Source: Bacteroidales bacterium UBA6248 (GTDB lineage Bacteria; Bacteroidota; Bacteroidia; Bacteroidales; Lentimicrobiaceae). Taken from it: a stretch of 64,000 nt of DNA. The notes under the pieces were generated by a model. The model worked only from the letters and a program-made list of their open reading frames with translations. It made no database searches and was not told the origin of the DNA. Of the stretch, positions 52,932 to 61,331 are shown piece after piece (position 1 is the first letter of the stretch; every line of letters begins with the position of its first letter). Both the position numbers and the translations under genes were made by a program. The stretch lies in the NCBI GenBank assembly GCA_002441345.1, contig DJVU01000081.1, positions 687 to 64,686 on the forward strand, read 5' to 3'.

Positions 52932-53846
52932 ATGCGTAAATCCCTGTTTTCAGTAATGGCTGCACTTCTGCTGATACCTGCAGCCTATACCCAAAATGTT
53001 GACACAACCCGTTTATGGACTACCGGAGGAAAAGCCTCGCTTTCGTTTACCCAGGTAACGCTTACAAACTGGGCTGCCGGAGGAGAAAACAGCATGGGAG
53101 GCAACTCCTTCCTCAACCTTTATGCGAAAATGCTTAAAGGCAAATCGACCTGGGACAATATGCTGGACATGTCTTACGGGCTACTCAAGCTGGGCGACCA
53201 GAAAATCCGCAAAAGCGACGACAAAATCGACTTCGTGTCGAAGTACGGCCATAACGTCATCCACCGTAACCTCTTCCTGAGCGCAAACCTCAGCTTTAAG
53301 TCACAGTTTACCGACGGCTACAAGTACCCCAACGACTCTGTTATCATCTCAACATTTATGGCTCCCGGATATCTGATGCTCGGTTTTGGTATGGATTACA
53401 AACCCTACCCTTTTCTTTCTATCTCGTTCCTGCCTCTGACAGGCCGCTTAACCTTTGTAAGAGATCAGCAACTGGCCGATGAAGGTGCTTACGGTGTGGA
53501 TCCCGGGAAAAAAGTACGGGAAGAATTCGGAGCTGCATTCAAAGCAGTAATGGAAAAAGACCTGATTGAAAACATTAGCCTTAAAACCAAACTCGAACTG
53601 TTCACCAACTACCTGAATCAGCCCGAAAACATCGACATCAACTGGGAAGCCCTGCTGATGATGAAGGTAAATAAGTACATCTCAACGTTCCTTGGGTTCC
53701 AGACCGTTTATGATCACGACATTATGATTGCCGACAAAGACAATCCCGACATCAGGGGTCCGCGAACCCAGTTCAAGCAAACTTTCGGTGTTGGCCTCAC
53801 GTATGATGTTAAAGCAACCAATGCAAAAGTAAAACCTGTTCCCTAA
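52932..53846 (+). CDS. DUF3078 outer-membrane-type protein
   Basis: Protein of 304 residues with a signal peptide (MRKSLFSVMAALLLIPAAYTQ). The DUF3078 motif is at the mature start: TTGGKASLSFTQVTLTNWAAGGENS, then alternating strands characteristic of a beta-barrel (LFLSANLSFKSQFT, FKQTFGVGLTYDV). Function unknown; the family is common in Bacteroidota. 28 nt after the TonB_C gene and 27 nt before mscL, same strand. Confidence 0.88.
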   Translation: MRKSLFSVMAALLLIPAAYTQNVDTTRLWTTGGKASLSFTQVTLTNWAAGGENSMGGNSFLNLYAKMLKGKSTWDNMLDMSYGLLKLGDQKIRKSDDKIDFVSKYGHNVIHRNLFLSANLSFKSQFTDGYKYPNDSVIISTFMAPGYLMLGFGMDYKPYPFLSISFLPLTGRLTFVRDQQLADEGAYGVDPGKKVREEFGAAFKAVMEKDLIENISLKTKLELFTNYLNQPENIDINWEALLMMKVNKYISTFLGFQTVYDHDIMIADKDNPDIRGPRTQFKQTFGVGLTYDVKATNAKVKPVP

Positions 53847-53873
53847 TCAATTATTAACTTAAAACACAACCTT

Positions 53874-54290
53874 ATGAAACTGTTAGACGAATTCAAAACC
53901 TTCGCAATGAAGGGGAATGTAATGGACATGGCCATCGGTATTATCATTGGTGGTGCATTCGGTAAGATCGTATCCTCCTTTGTGTCCGATGTACTTATGC
54001 CACCTCTTGGGCTGCTGCTCGGTGGTATCGACTTCAAGGACATGACTTATACCATGAAGGATGCAATTATGGAAGGTGCCGAAGTAGTTACGCCTGCCGT
54101 CACACTTAATTACGGCCTTTTCATTCAGAATATCGTTGATTTCCTGATCATAGCCTTTGCTATTTTCATGATGATAAAGGCAATAAATTCAATGAAAAAG
54201 AAAGAGGAAGAAGCTCCGGCACCTGAACCTCCCGCTCCCACCAAAGATCAGGAATTGCTTTCTGAAATCCGCGATCTCCTGAAAAAATAA
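53874..54290 (+). CDS. mscL: Large-conductance mechanosensitive channel MscL
   Basis: Protein of 138 residues. N-terminal amphipathic helix MKLLDEFKTFAMKGN, TM1 with VMDMAIGIIIGGAFGKIVSSFVSD, the periplasmic loop, TM2 (about 84-104, FLIIAFAIFMMIKAIN) and a cytoplasmic helix with a Pro/Glu-rich linker before it. It opens under high membrane tension to release solutes on osmotic downshock. Length and motifs are standard. It is followed by a strong terminator. Confidence 0.96.
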   Translation: MKLLDEFKTFAMKGNVMDMAIGIIIGGAFGKIVSSFVSDVLMPPLGLLLGGIDFKDMTYTMKDAIMEGAEVVTPAVTLNYGLFIQNIVDFLIIAFAIFMMIKAINSMKKKEEEAPAPEPPAPTKDQELLSEIRDLLKK

Positions 54291-54312
54291 GAAACTTCTT
54301 TATACCGATTTC

Positions 54313-54342
54313 AAAGCCCGCCCTGAACGCGGGCTTTTTTTT
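54313..54342 (+). terminator. Intrinsic terminator after mscL
   Basis: Stem AAAGCCCGC 54313-54321 with GCGGGCTTT 54329-54337, 7-nt loop, T-run to 54342. Confidence 0.9.
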
Positions 54343-54523
54343 ACTCATAATAGAGCAGGAGGTCTTACTGATACAGGAAAATTCCGGTCCTGAGTAAACA
54401 GCTTACCGGATTAAAACACAACAAAAGGCGCGGCAATTCACAAAAATTAACACCACATACCTTAACGGAAGGGTAATAAATTAACTAAAAGTGACTATTT
54501 TTACACCAGCAAATCAAGGAGTC

Positions 54524-55147
54524 ATGAATTTTTACCGGATTGTGTTATTTATTGCATTGATTCTTCCCTTTGGTTCTGCCGGGCAGGATACCGGAGCTGT
54601 CAATACTGTTACGGGCGATGCAAATAACCCTAAGATTACAGATACACTCTTTCTTCCTTCGCCGTTTTTCAGTCTTCAGGCCGGAGCATTTTTCCATACC
54701 ATGCCAGGTGCTCATCTTTATGGTACTTCCATTACACCCATGTTCAGCCAGCCCGTTGGCAAGAGACTGACGGTCAGTGCAGGAGCCGTTATCGGAAACA
54801 CTACGTATTCCGCAGCATCCAACACCGGAGTTGAAAATACAGAAAGTTCTTCAAGAGGTAACTTTACTTCGCTCACCCTTTTCACCGCAGGATCTTACCA
54901 GCTGAATGAGCGCTTAACCATCAGCGGAAGCGCATACAAAACTATAGACCCCGGATTCATGCAGCGCCTTGATCCGGAAAACCTTATGATGGAAGCACAA
55001 GGGGTCAGCCTTGGAGTCGGGTACAAGATTTCCGACAATGTACATATAGGTGCAGGCATTCGCATGGACGACGGTCGCAGCAACTATCGCCTGCCTCACC
55101 GGCAGTACGGCTTTCCCGGTTTCTCTCCTATGCCCGGATTCTGGTAA
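54524..55147 (+). CDS. Hypothetical exported beta-barrel-like protein
   Basis: Protein of 207 residues from the ATG at 54524 (MNFYRIVLFIALILPFGSAGQ signal); a GTG 33 nt upstream would add residues before the signal. Mature part: PSPFFSLQAGAFFHTMPGAHLYGTS, then repeated strands (VSAGAVIGNTTY, LTLFTAGSYQL, VSLGVGYKISDNVHIGAGIRMDD), and a Pro/Gly/Phe-rich C-terminus. It looks like a small outer-membrane protein; no family name. 11 nt before yaaA. Confidence 0.6.
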   Translation: MNFYRIVLFIALILPFGSAGQDTGAVNTVTGDANNPKITDTLFLPSPFFSLQAGAFFHTMPGAHLYGTSITPMFSQPVGKRLTVSAGAVIGNTTYSAASNTGVENTESSSRGNFTSLTLFTAGSYQLNERLTISGSAYKTIDPGFMQRLDPENLMMEAQGVSLGVGYKISDNVHIGAGIRMDDGRSNYRLPHRQYGFPGFSPMPGFW

Positions 55148-55158
55148 AAACAAACCTT

Positions 55159-55923
55159 ATGTTAACAATCATCTCTCCCAGCAAGACCCTCGATTTCGAA
55201 AAGCCATACGCAATTCCTGCCGGGTCGGACCCGGAAATGATAGCACAGTCGAAAAAACTGGTTGCCACGCTGCGCAAAAAATCCCCTGCTGCTCTGGCGG
55301 GACTGATGGATATAAGTCAGAACCTTGCCGAACTGAATGCCCTTCGATACAGTGAGTGGAAATACCCGTTTCCGGATGGTAAGGCGCGTCCGGCTTTCGC
55401 AGCGTTTAAAGGCGATGTTTACGAAGGACTGAAGGCATGGGAACTCGGTGAAGAACAGCTCGTATTCTCGGAGGGACATCTCAGGATCTTATCGGGGCTT
55501 TACGGGATTCTTAAGCCGCTCGACCGCATAATGGCCTACAGGCTCGAGATGGGAACTTTGCTGCCGGTTGGCGAAACAGGCAACCTGTATCAGTTCTGGG
55601 GCGACCGCATAACCAGATCGGTAAAAAAAGCGCTCAAAGAATCGGAAAGCAATGTGCTGGTGAACCTTGCTTCTGCAGAATATGCCAAAGCTGTCGATTT
55701 CAAAGCACTGAAGACAAGAGTAATTACTCCGGTTTTCAAGGAGTTTAAGGATGGCAGTTACCGGTTCATAAGCTTCTATGCCAAACGCGCCCGCGGACTC
55801 ATGACGCGCTACATCATCGACCATTCGCTGAACGATCCCGAATCGCTGAAGGTCTTCAACTACGAAAACTACGAGTACATGGACGAGTTATCGAAGGGTG
55901 ACCAATGGGTGTTTGTGCGGTAA
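55159..55923 (+). CDS. yaaA: Peroxide stress protein YaaA (DUF328)
   Basis: Protein of 254 residues with the family start MLTIISPSKTLDFEK, the FKGDVYEGLKAW segment, SGLYGILKPLDRIMAYRLEMGT (about 114-135), VLVNLASAEYAKAV, and the C-terminal FYAKRARGLMTRYIID. YaaA lowers free iron and limits peroxide damage to DNA in E. coli; a DNA-binding fold has been reported. The same role here is inferred. Confidence 0.93.
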   Translation: MLTIISPSKTLDFEKPYAIPAGSDPEMIAQSKKLVATLRKKSPAALAGLMDISQNLAELNALRYSEWKYPFPDGKARPAFAAFKGDVYEGLKAWELGEEQLVFSEGHLRILSGLYGILKPLDRIMAYRLEMGTLLPVGETGNLYQFWGDRITRSVKKALKESESNVLVNLASAEYAKAVDFKALKTRVITPVFKEFKDGSYRFISFYAKRARGLMTRYIIDHSLNDPESLKVFNYENYEYMDELSKGDQWVFVR

Positions 55924-56422
55924 TTCGGCACAAGACATCAGATAACAGCAGTGCTTTTCCGTAAAAAACCGAAGATCAGACTCCTGACAGGCATAAGCAT
56001 ATGACTGATTGAATAAATCAGTATAGTCAGAGCATCACAGATGAATCCGACAAAGGTTCGCAGGTCGAAAAAGACCGGAAGTTTATTCTCTGAGTAATTT
56101 AAAATATAAGCTGCAGATTTCAATAGAACCGCTTTTGCTGGCCGGTACGGGTCCCGGACAAACTTTGGCATACTAAATCTTTTATTTTACAGATCGCGCA
56201 AAAATTCCACCCGCAGTCTGACCGGAATATGAATTTCTGACTAGTTGATTTTTAACTCATAATTTATCCGGAAAACGATCGGATTAAACTTTTATCCATT
56301 CTGACCGGTTTATTTTTCGGCTTCAGAAAGTTATTGTCAGTATCCGGGAATTACACGTACAAACAATTCCCGGAAAATACCATCATCGCTTTAACCGGGT
56401 TTGATATCGGTAAACCAAATAA
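55924..56422. other. Intergenic region upstream of the AraC regulator
   Basis: 499 nt, AT-rich, without a convincing gene: a 77-codon minus-strand ORF at 55938-56171 has no recognisable domain. The right part carries the perfect inverted repeat at 56343. Confidence 0.6.
56343..56374. promoter_or_regulatory. Perfect 10-bp inverted repeat upstream of the AraC gene
   Basis: TCCGGGAATT 56343-56352 and AATTCCCGGA 56365-56374, 12-nt spacer, 48 nt before the AraC-type gene. A regulator binding site (perhaps autoregulation) is plausible; no T-run follows, so it is not a terminator. Confidence 0.45.
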
Positions 56423-57238
56423 ATGAAAACAATGAATCACGACACTATACAAGTATCAAGAATAGTAAACAAAACAACGTTAAAACAAAGGGAAAACTGT
56501 TATGCCTTTTGCTGGGTTCAGGGGGAGGCATATTCCATTGAAATTAATAAAAAGCGACACCATAATATCGCAAACTCCGTCTTTTTCCTGCAACCAGACC
56601 TCGAGTGGAAAATAGTCAAAAAGGATTCATGTGCATCGTCGGGATACGTGCTCTATATACCTAAACCGATGATGGAGAATCCAACTTTTAAGAATTTACA
56701 CATAACAGAAATATGTTTGTTCAGCAAAGACGAGATTCCTAAAATAAATCTTGCTCCGGGGATTGAAAAGAGAATTCTGGCAATAATTGAGATGTTGGAT
56801 GAGCTGGTGAGCACCAATCTGAAAAACAAGGAAGAAGCCATCCTGTCCCTTTTGAAAGCACTTTTTGTATACTGCGATGGGAAGTGCAACATAAAATCTG
56901 TGATCACTGAAAAAAACAATTTAAAGTCGGCCCTGGTAATAAAATTTAAAAAATGCATTGATCAGCAAATAACCCGGTACCATGAAGTGGGCCAGTATGC
57001 TCAAATGCTCAATGTTTCAGACAAATATCTGAATGATTGCGTAAAGAAAACTCTTGGGGTTAATGCCAAATACCTGATTGACGAGCAACTTATAATGCGG
57101 TCGCGGCACAATTTAAAATTTAGCAGTAAATCTATAAAAGAAATCAGTTTCGACCTGGGTTTTTCATCGCCCGATTATTTCAGTTTCTTTTTCAAAAAAC
57201 AAACAGGAATTTCGCCTTCTCAACTTCGAAAAAACTAA
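56423..57238 (+). CDS. AraC-family transcriptional regulator
   Basis: Protein of 271 residues. The N-terminal part (about 1-130) resembles an AraC ligand-binding domain (CYAFCWVQGEAYSIEI, NSVFFLQPDLEWKI). The C-terminal 100 residues are two helix-turn-helix units: VGQYAQMLNVSDKYLNDCVK and IKEISFDLGFSSPDYFSFFFKKQTGISPSQLR, the AraC signature. Base composition is more AT-rich than that of the neighbours. It probably controls the cytochrome c and lipoprotein genes that follow. Confidence 0.9.
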   Translation: MKTMNHDTIQVSRIVNKTTLKQRENCYAFCWVQGEAYSIEINKKRHHNIANSVFFLQPDLEWKIVKKDSCASSGYVLYIPKPMMENPTFKNLHITEICLFSKDEIPKINLAPGIEKRILAIIEMLDELVSTNLKNKEEAILSLLKALFVYCDGKCNIKSVITEKNNLKSALVIKFKKCIDQQITRYHEVGQYAQMLNVSDKYLNDCVKKTLGVNAKYLIDEQLIMRSRHNLKFSSKSIKEISFDLGFSSPDYFSFFFKKQTGISPSQLRKN

Positions 57239-57299
57239 TAGTTCCGATATTCTAAGGAAATGCAGTGATTTTCACATTTTCGTTCGATATGTGCAGGCC

Positions 57300-57307
57300 T
57301 ATTTTTG
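57300..57307 (+). promoter_or_regulatory. Putative -7 element of the cytochrome c gene
   Basis: TATTTTTG matches TAnnTTTG, 30 nt before the ATG at 57338; no perfect -33 TTG. Confidence 0.5.
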
Positions 57308-57337
57308 TCAGAGTACAATTTGACAAATAACTGACAC

Positions 57338-58315
57338 ATGAAAAAACCAGTCAAGAATCTTTTAAAAACAGTTGCAGCAGTTATACTGATAATTGGCGCT
57401 GCACTTGCATATGTTTCGCTTGCTCTTCCTAATGCAGGAAAAGCACCCGACCTTGAAGTAAAAATTACTCCTGAAAAAGTAGAACGTGGCAAATATCTGG
57501 CGTATCACGTGATGATGTGTGCTGATTGTCACTCGGAGCGTGATTTCTCCCTGTTTTCAGGTCCGCCCCACCCGGGAACAGAGTTTTCCGGGGGGGATGT
57601 GTTCGACCATGCAATGGGTTTTCCGGGCAAATTTACCTCCTCAAACATCACCCCGGCAGGAATCGGCGACTGGTCTGACGGTGAGCTTTTTCATTTGATT
57701 ACTACAGGTGTAAAGCGGGATGGAAATCCGATTTTCCCTGTTATGCCATACCACAAATTCGGACGAATGGACCGGGAAGACATTGAAGCGGTCATTGCAT
57801 TTCTACGCACTCTTGACCCTGTTGAAACCAGTCATCCTGAATCAAAAGCCGATTTCCCGGTAAATATTCTTATGCGTACGATGCCAAAAAAGGCTGAATT
57901 TTCAACCAGGCCACCCGAATCCGACAAAATAGCGTACGGCAAATATATGGTAAACGCAGCCGCCTGTTTCGACTGTCACACCAACTTCTCCAAAGGAAAA
58001 TTTACAGGTCCTGAAGGCGGAGGAGGCAGAGAATTTCAATTTCCTGACGGAAGCATTGTCAGGTCGCCAAACCTGACTCCGCACCAAACCGGGATTAAAC
58101 ACTATACGGAAGAGAGTTTTGTCGAACGGTTCAGGATGTATGCCGATTCCGGTTTCAAATTACCAGAAATAAGGCCCGGAGAGTTTCAAACGCTTATGCC
58201 ATGGTATATGTACAGCGGCATGACCGAAACAGACCTTAGGGCAATATACGCTTACCTTCAAACCCTTGAACCATATGATAATATGGTGGAGCCTTATACT
58301 CCCGCCATAAATTAA
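57338..58315 (+). CDS. Diheme c-type cytochrome, membrane-anchored
   Basis: Protein of 325 residues with an N-terminal membrane anchor or signal (TVAAVILIIGAALAYVSLA). Two heme c sites: CADCH at 61-65 and CFDCH at 210-214. Each is followed by a cytochrome c domain with a later Met ligand candidate (GNPIFPVMPYHKFG; FQTLMPWYMYSGMTE). The two-domain plan is like diheme subunits of alcohol/gluconate dehydrogenases or c-type cytochromes that pass electrons from periplasmic enzymes. No dehydrogenase is encoded nearby. The next gene begins 44 nt downstream. Confidence 0.88.
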   Translation: MKKPVKNLLKTVAAVILIIGAALAYVSLALPNAGKAPDLEVKITPEKVERGKYLAYHVMMCADCHSERDFSLFSGPPHPGTEFSGGDVFDHAMGFPGKFTSSNITPAGIGDWSDGELFHLITTGVKRDGNPIFPVMPYHKFGRMDREDIEAVIAFLRTLDPVETSHPESKADFPVNILMRTMPKKAEFSTRPPESDKIAYGKYMVNAAACFDCHTNFSKGKFTGPEGGGGREFQFPDGSIVRSPNLTPHQTGIKHYTEESFVERFRMYADSGFKLPEIRPGEFQTLMPWYMYSGMTETDLRAIYAYLQTLEPYDNMVEPYTPAIN

Positions 58316-58359
58316 GCACCCACTGTTCAACGATTAACCAATTTAAAACACAGAATGCC

Positions 58360-58872
58360 ATGAAAAAAACAAACTTTCGTAAAGCAAGCTTTTCCTTTTT
58401 CCTGATACCGGCCCTGGTTTTATTCTCCTGCAGCAAGGACAATGATTCCCAAACCGATAAAACAGCAGAAATGATTAAGGAAGTCAGGGAAACCACTAAC
58501 ACCTACAAATCGCACGCTGCGGCACTTGATGCAGGCTGGGACACCGACCTTTCGGGTTGTGTGGCGCACCCGACTGAAGGAGGAATGGGGCATCATTTTG
58601 GCCGCCTCGAATTCCTTGACGGGCGAATAAACCACCTTGAGCCCCAGGTTCTTCTTTATGGTGCCGATGATAACGGCAATATGGAATTTTACGGAGTGGA
58701 ATACATTGTACCTTTTGCCATTCATCCTGCGGATGCTGAACCTCCTGTGCTCTTCGGCCACGAATTCCACCCCAATCATGAACAGCAAATCTGGGCATTA
58801 CACGTTTGGACCGAAAAAGAAAATCCCAAAGGGATGTTTAACGACTGGAATCCTCACGTGAAGTGTGAATAA
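58360..58872 (+). CDS. Cys/His-rich lipoprotein, GMGxH type, unknown function
   Basis: Protein of 170 residues. Lipoprotein signal ending LFSC (Cys24), then about 30 polar residues, then a compact domain: KSHAAALDAGWDTDLSGCV, GGMGHHFGRLEFLDG, PQVLLYGADDNGNMEFYGVEYIVPF, and a His-rich C-terminus (FGHEFHPNHE, ALHVWTE, WNPHVKC). The pattern ..GCV..GGMGxH..P..LLY..GVEY is one I know from uncharacterised proteins of several phyla. The Cys and many His suggest a metal site. It is cotranscribed with the diheme cytochrome, so a redox or metal-handling role is possible, not shown. Confidence 0.7.
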   Translation: MKKTNFRKASFSFFLIPALVLFSCSKDNDSQTDKTAEMIKEVRETTNTYKSHAAALDAGWDTDLSGCVAHPTEGGMGHHFGRLEFLDGRINHLEPQVLLYGADDNGNMEFYGVEYIVPFAIHPADAEPPVLFGHEFHPNHEQQIWALHVWTEKENPKGMFNDWNPHVKCE

Positions 58873-59271
58873 CCTCTGTTCCGGAATTGCAATTCTCTAC
58901 TGTTAATGTAAAACTAACGGAAATCAGATAACAAATCCATTCAACATAACAAAAGAAATCGCAGGAGTAACAATTGTTGCAACTGCGGTTTCGTATTACA
59001 AAACTTACATTATCCGGACAAATTCATACGAGGTTGTTAAAAACACACGTATACTATGGATCCGACTGATCTTAATTCAGCATTTTGCATTCCCGTTACA
59101 TCCATCCGACGCAGCACAAATCCGGCGCAATATTAATCTGATTTTCAACAGATTATTGCATTGCCCCACCTTTAATTTTTTGCGATTAACCCGGCAATGC
59201 TGACTTGCCGGATATTAAAATAAAAAATGTCCCCGGCCGACCAGCAGTATCGCCAAGCCGCTAACCTTAAT
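58873..59271. other. Intergenic region between the lipoprotein gene and the tRNA
   Basis: 399 nt, AT-rich, without a gene. CCGGCAA 59191-59197 with TTGCCGG 59205-59211 forms a 7-bp perfect hairpin without a T-run on either strand. Confidence 0.55.
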
Positions 59272-59306
59272 AAAAAAATGCCTGTAAACCATTGATTTAC
59301 AGGCAT
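59272..59306 (-). terminator. Intrinsic terminator of the tRNA-Ser gene
   Basis: Perfect 11-bp stem ATGCCTGTAAA 59278-59288 with TTTACAGGCAT 59296-59306, 7-nt loop; on the minus strand seven T follow (59278 to 59272). Confidence 0.88.
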
Positions 59307-59312
59307 AGGTTG

Positions 59313-59399
59313 CGGAGAGAAAGGGATTCGAACCCTTGGTACCCGTAAGGGTACAACGGTTTTCGAGACCGCCCCATTCGACCGCTCTGGCATCTCTCC
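59313..59399 (-). tRNA. tRNA-Ser (anticodon CGA)
   Basis: 87-nt class II tRNA. Acceptor GGAGAGA pairs with TCTCTCC, the D arm starts TGCCAGAGCGG, the anticodon stem GCGGT/ACCGT encloses loop CTCGAAA with anticodon CGA (reads UCG). The long variable arm is a hairpin TACCC/GGGTA, and the T arm is AGGGTTCGAATCCCT. No encoded CCA. A -7 box (TACTTTTG) at 59427 to 59420 and a terminator at 59272 mark it as its own transcript. Confidence 0.95.
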
Positions 59400-59419
59400 G
59401 TGAACGGTGAATCGAGGTG

Positions 59420-59427
59420 CAAAAGTA
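59420..59427 (-). promoter_or_regulatory. -7 element of the tRNA-Ser gene
   Basis: TACTTTTG on the minus strand matches TAnnTTTG and lies 20 nt before the tRNA 5' end. No clear -33 TTG. Confidence 0.55.
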
Positions 59428-59696
59428 AGAACTTTTATGATTCCGTAAAACAGGAATACGAATTATTGTCCGCTCCGGGACTACGACAAAAAATATCGCC
59501 CATCAGGGTGATTTGTGCAGCGCAACCGAATATATGGTATAAATTTTGATATTAGCAGCCACGTCCTGATCCGGCACGTCGCCATATTTTCACGTCCTGC
59601 GCCTGAGCGATAAATTTATTGCGTCACGGTGCAACGAAACAGGAAGGAATGTCACTAATTTAAGTCAGCATTAACCACTCACTACAAAACCAGTTT

Positions 59697-60509
59697 ATGA
59701 AACCAAACTTCGCAATTTCCATCCTGTTGTTTCTGATCTGCAATACCGTACTTTCACAGGATCTGATTGTAAAAAAGAATAACGACCTGATTAAGTGTAA
59801 AATCCGTGAAATAGGGCTGGATGAGGTTAAGTATAACCTGCCCGAATATCCGGCCGATGTTTTGTTTTCGGCAGACAAGGACGATATTGCAAAGATCGTA
59901 TTTGAGAGCGGACAGGAGATGGAGTTTAAGAAGGCAATGACAGATCCTGAACGTTACAGAGAAAACCGGAAAAACGTCCTGAAAATCGAATTTCTCTCAC
60001 CACTTACAGGAAACACCACCTTTGCCTGGGAAAAAAGTCTGCGACCGGCCCGGAGCATAGAATCCACCATAGGCATCATAGGTCTGGGTATCGACAACGA
60101 TGACCGCAATGCCGGAGGGGTATTTGCAAAATTCGGATACAAGTTTATCAAAGATCCCGATTTCTACCTCAGGGGGATGCGATATGCCCACATATTAAAA
60201 GGAAGCTACATAAAACCCGAAATAGCCTTCTCTACTTTCCGCTACGACCGGTATTCGTGGAGGGATTATTACAATAACGTATCAGCAGAAAAGGAAAGAA
60301 CCGGCGTGGTTTCAGGCACCGTTCAGCTGGTACTTGGCAAACAGTGGATCATCGACAACGTTTTTGCAGTGGATATATACGCTGGTACCGGTTACGGATT
60401 CTCAACGGATGACGATTACACCACCTACCAGTACGGATATTCGGTTATGGATGAGAGTTTCCCGCTTGCATTCTCCCTGGGATTCAAGATCGGATACCTT
60501 TTTAAATAA
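59697..60509 (+). CDS. Hypothetical exported protein, possible outer-membrane barrel
   Basis: Protein of 270 residues with a signal peptide (MKPNFAISILLFLICNTVLSQ). The first mature part (about 22-75: DLIVKKNNDLIKCKIREIGLDEVKY) resembles the short N-terminal domain of several Bacteroidota proteins that begins with a strand about a ligand or residue to be described; the rest is beta-rich with LKIEFLSPLTGNTTFAWEKSL and a terminal strand FKIGYLFK, as in small beta-barrels. No name can be given. It stands alone; 59400-59696 before it holds no gene except the tRNA promoter. Confidence 0.6.
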   Translation: MKPNFAISILLFLICNTVLSQDLIVKKNNDLIKCKIREIGLDEVKYNLPEYPADVLFSADKDDIAKIVFESGQEMEFKKAMTDPERYRENRKNVLKIEFLSPLTGNTTFAWEKSLRPARSIESTIGIIGLGIDNDDRNAGGVFAKFGYKFIKDPDFYLRGMRYAHILKGSYIKPEIAFSTFRYDRYSWRDYYNNVSAEKERTGVVSGTVQLVLGKQWIIDNVFAVDIYAGTGYGFSTDDDYTTYQYGYSVMDESFPLAFSLGFKIGYLFK

Positions 60510-61098
60510 TCCCTGACTATCGTCTCATCATAACTTAACAACTACAGGTCTATTGAATTGCAGGAGCATCCGGTAATCGCCACCTTCCGGGCGGCAATCG
60601 GGATCATAGCAGGGTACTGCACCTGGCTGTTGAACAATTAATTAATAATCAGATGGTTACAGACTAATTCTGAGTCGGAAGGATTTCCAGGGATTAAGCC
60701 GTCATTCACAGAACACGCTTCTGACGGCTGTGACTATAAAAATAACTATCTTTTTTCGGTACATACCCCCCCTTTCACGCTGTTGAAAAGGGGTTTTATT
60801 TTTTATAATCTGCATCCTTATGTATGTACACCTTAATATAAACAGACATGCATGCTGTTTTTCTGAAAGTCTCACAGAAAATGGTGCAGAAGGCTTATTC
60901 CGGAAGTTCATCATAAAGGCTGAGAGCATACAACCAAAGGAAAACGGGAGCCGTGCTACGTGTTCAGCGTTTAATCATATATACGTATAAATATTGCTAA
61001 CTATTGAAATCCAGCTAAGTACATCCCGCCGTTACCCTTAACCTTGTTTAGATTAATTACAAACTACAGATTTTCAATAATTTGTTTTGCAAATTTTA
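60510..61098. other. Long intergenic region upstream of the actA leader
   Basis: 589 nt without a convincing gene; a 75-codon minus ORF at 60702-60929 has no recognisable domain. It contains an 8-bp inverted repeat (AGCCGTCA 60697-60704, TGACGGCT 60722-60729) and the terminator at 60769. Base composition is AT-rich at the right end. Confidence 0.5.
60769..60806 (+). terminator. Intrinsic terminator in the 60.5-61.1 kb gap
   Basis: Stem CCCCTTTC 60769-60776 with GAAAAGGGG 60785-60793 (one bulged A), 8-nt loop, then TTTTATTTTTT. The nearest gene upstream ends at 60509, so it may end that transcript. Confidence 0.65.
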
Positions 61099-61128
61099 TT
61101 GGAATTAATTTAATGTCCCCTATATTCG
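61099..61128 (+). promoter_or_regulatory. Promoter of the actA leader
   Basis: TTG 61099-61101, 19-nt spacer, TATATTCG 61121-61128 (TAnnTTYG): a good match to the Bacteroidota -33/-7 pattern. Start near 61135, giving a leader of about 197 nt before actA. Confidence 0.6.
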
Positions 61129-61171
61129 TAAATCGATTATTACCGGAGTCCGTACGATAAACAGTTAAAGT

Positions 61172-61327
61172 ATGAAGAAATTCTACGCTGTAGGCTATCG
61201 CAGGGTTGATGACGATTACATGTCAGCTTCTTCGGGAAGAGCAAAAGGTATTGCAGGCTGGAGCCCCATTGGTTCCGGCTTTTTTATTGCTCCGTTCCAA
61301 CTAATACAGAAACATTTTACAGCCTGA
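61172..61327 (+). CDS. Possible 51-residue leader peptide upstream of actA
   Basis: A frame of 51 codons starts at ATG 61172 (MKKFYAVGYRRVDDDYMSAS), behind an A-rich stretch, and its TGA at 61325-61327 lies 4 nt before the actA ATG. It is not like any protein I know. The intrinsic terminator at 61257 lies inside it, so ribosomes translating it would open the hairpin. It may be a regulatory ORF, or the frame may be chance within a leader RNA. Confidence 0.35.
   Translation: MKKFYAVGYRRVDDDYMSASSGRAKGIAGWSPIGSGFFIAPFQLIQKHFTA
61257..61285 (+). terminator. Intrinsic terminator or attenuator in the actA leader
   Basis: Stem GCTGGAGCC 61257-61265 with GGTTCCGGC 61271-61279 (9 pairs, two G-U), loop CCATT, then six T (61280-61285). 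It lies 47 nt upstream of the actA start and inside the 51-codon leader frame. Confidence 0.7.
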
Positions 61328-61331
61328 TAAT

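Noticed and set aside
55938..56171. Minus-strand ORF of 77 codons after yaaA
   Set aside because: No domain, no signal or convincing start context, sequence looks like translated non-coding DNA in an AT-rich gap.
59191..59211. 7-bp hairpin CCGGCAA/TTGCCGG as terminator
   Set aside because: No T-run on either strand right after the stem.
60702..60929. Minus-strand ORF of 75 codons in the gap before actA
   Set aside because: It runs through an intrinsic terminator region and has no recognisable protein features.
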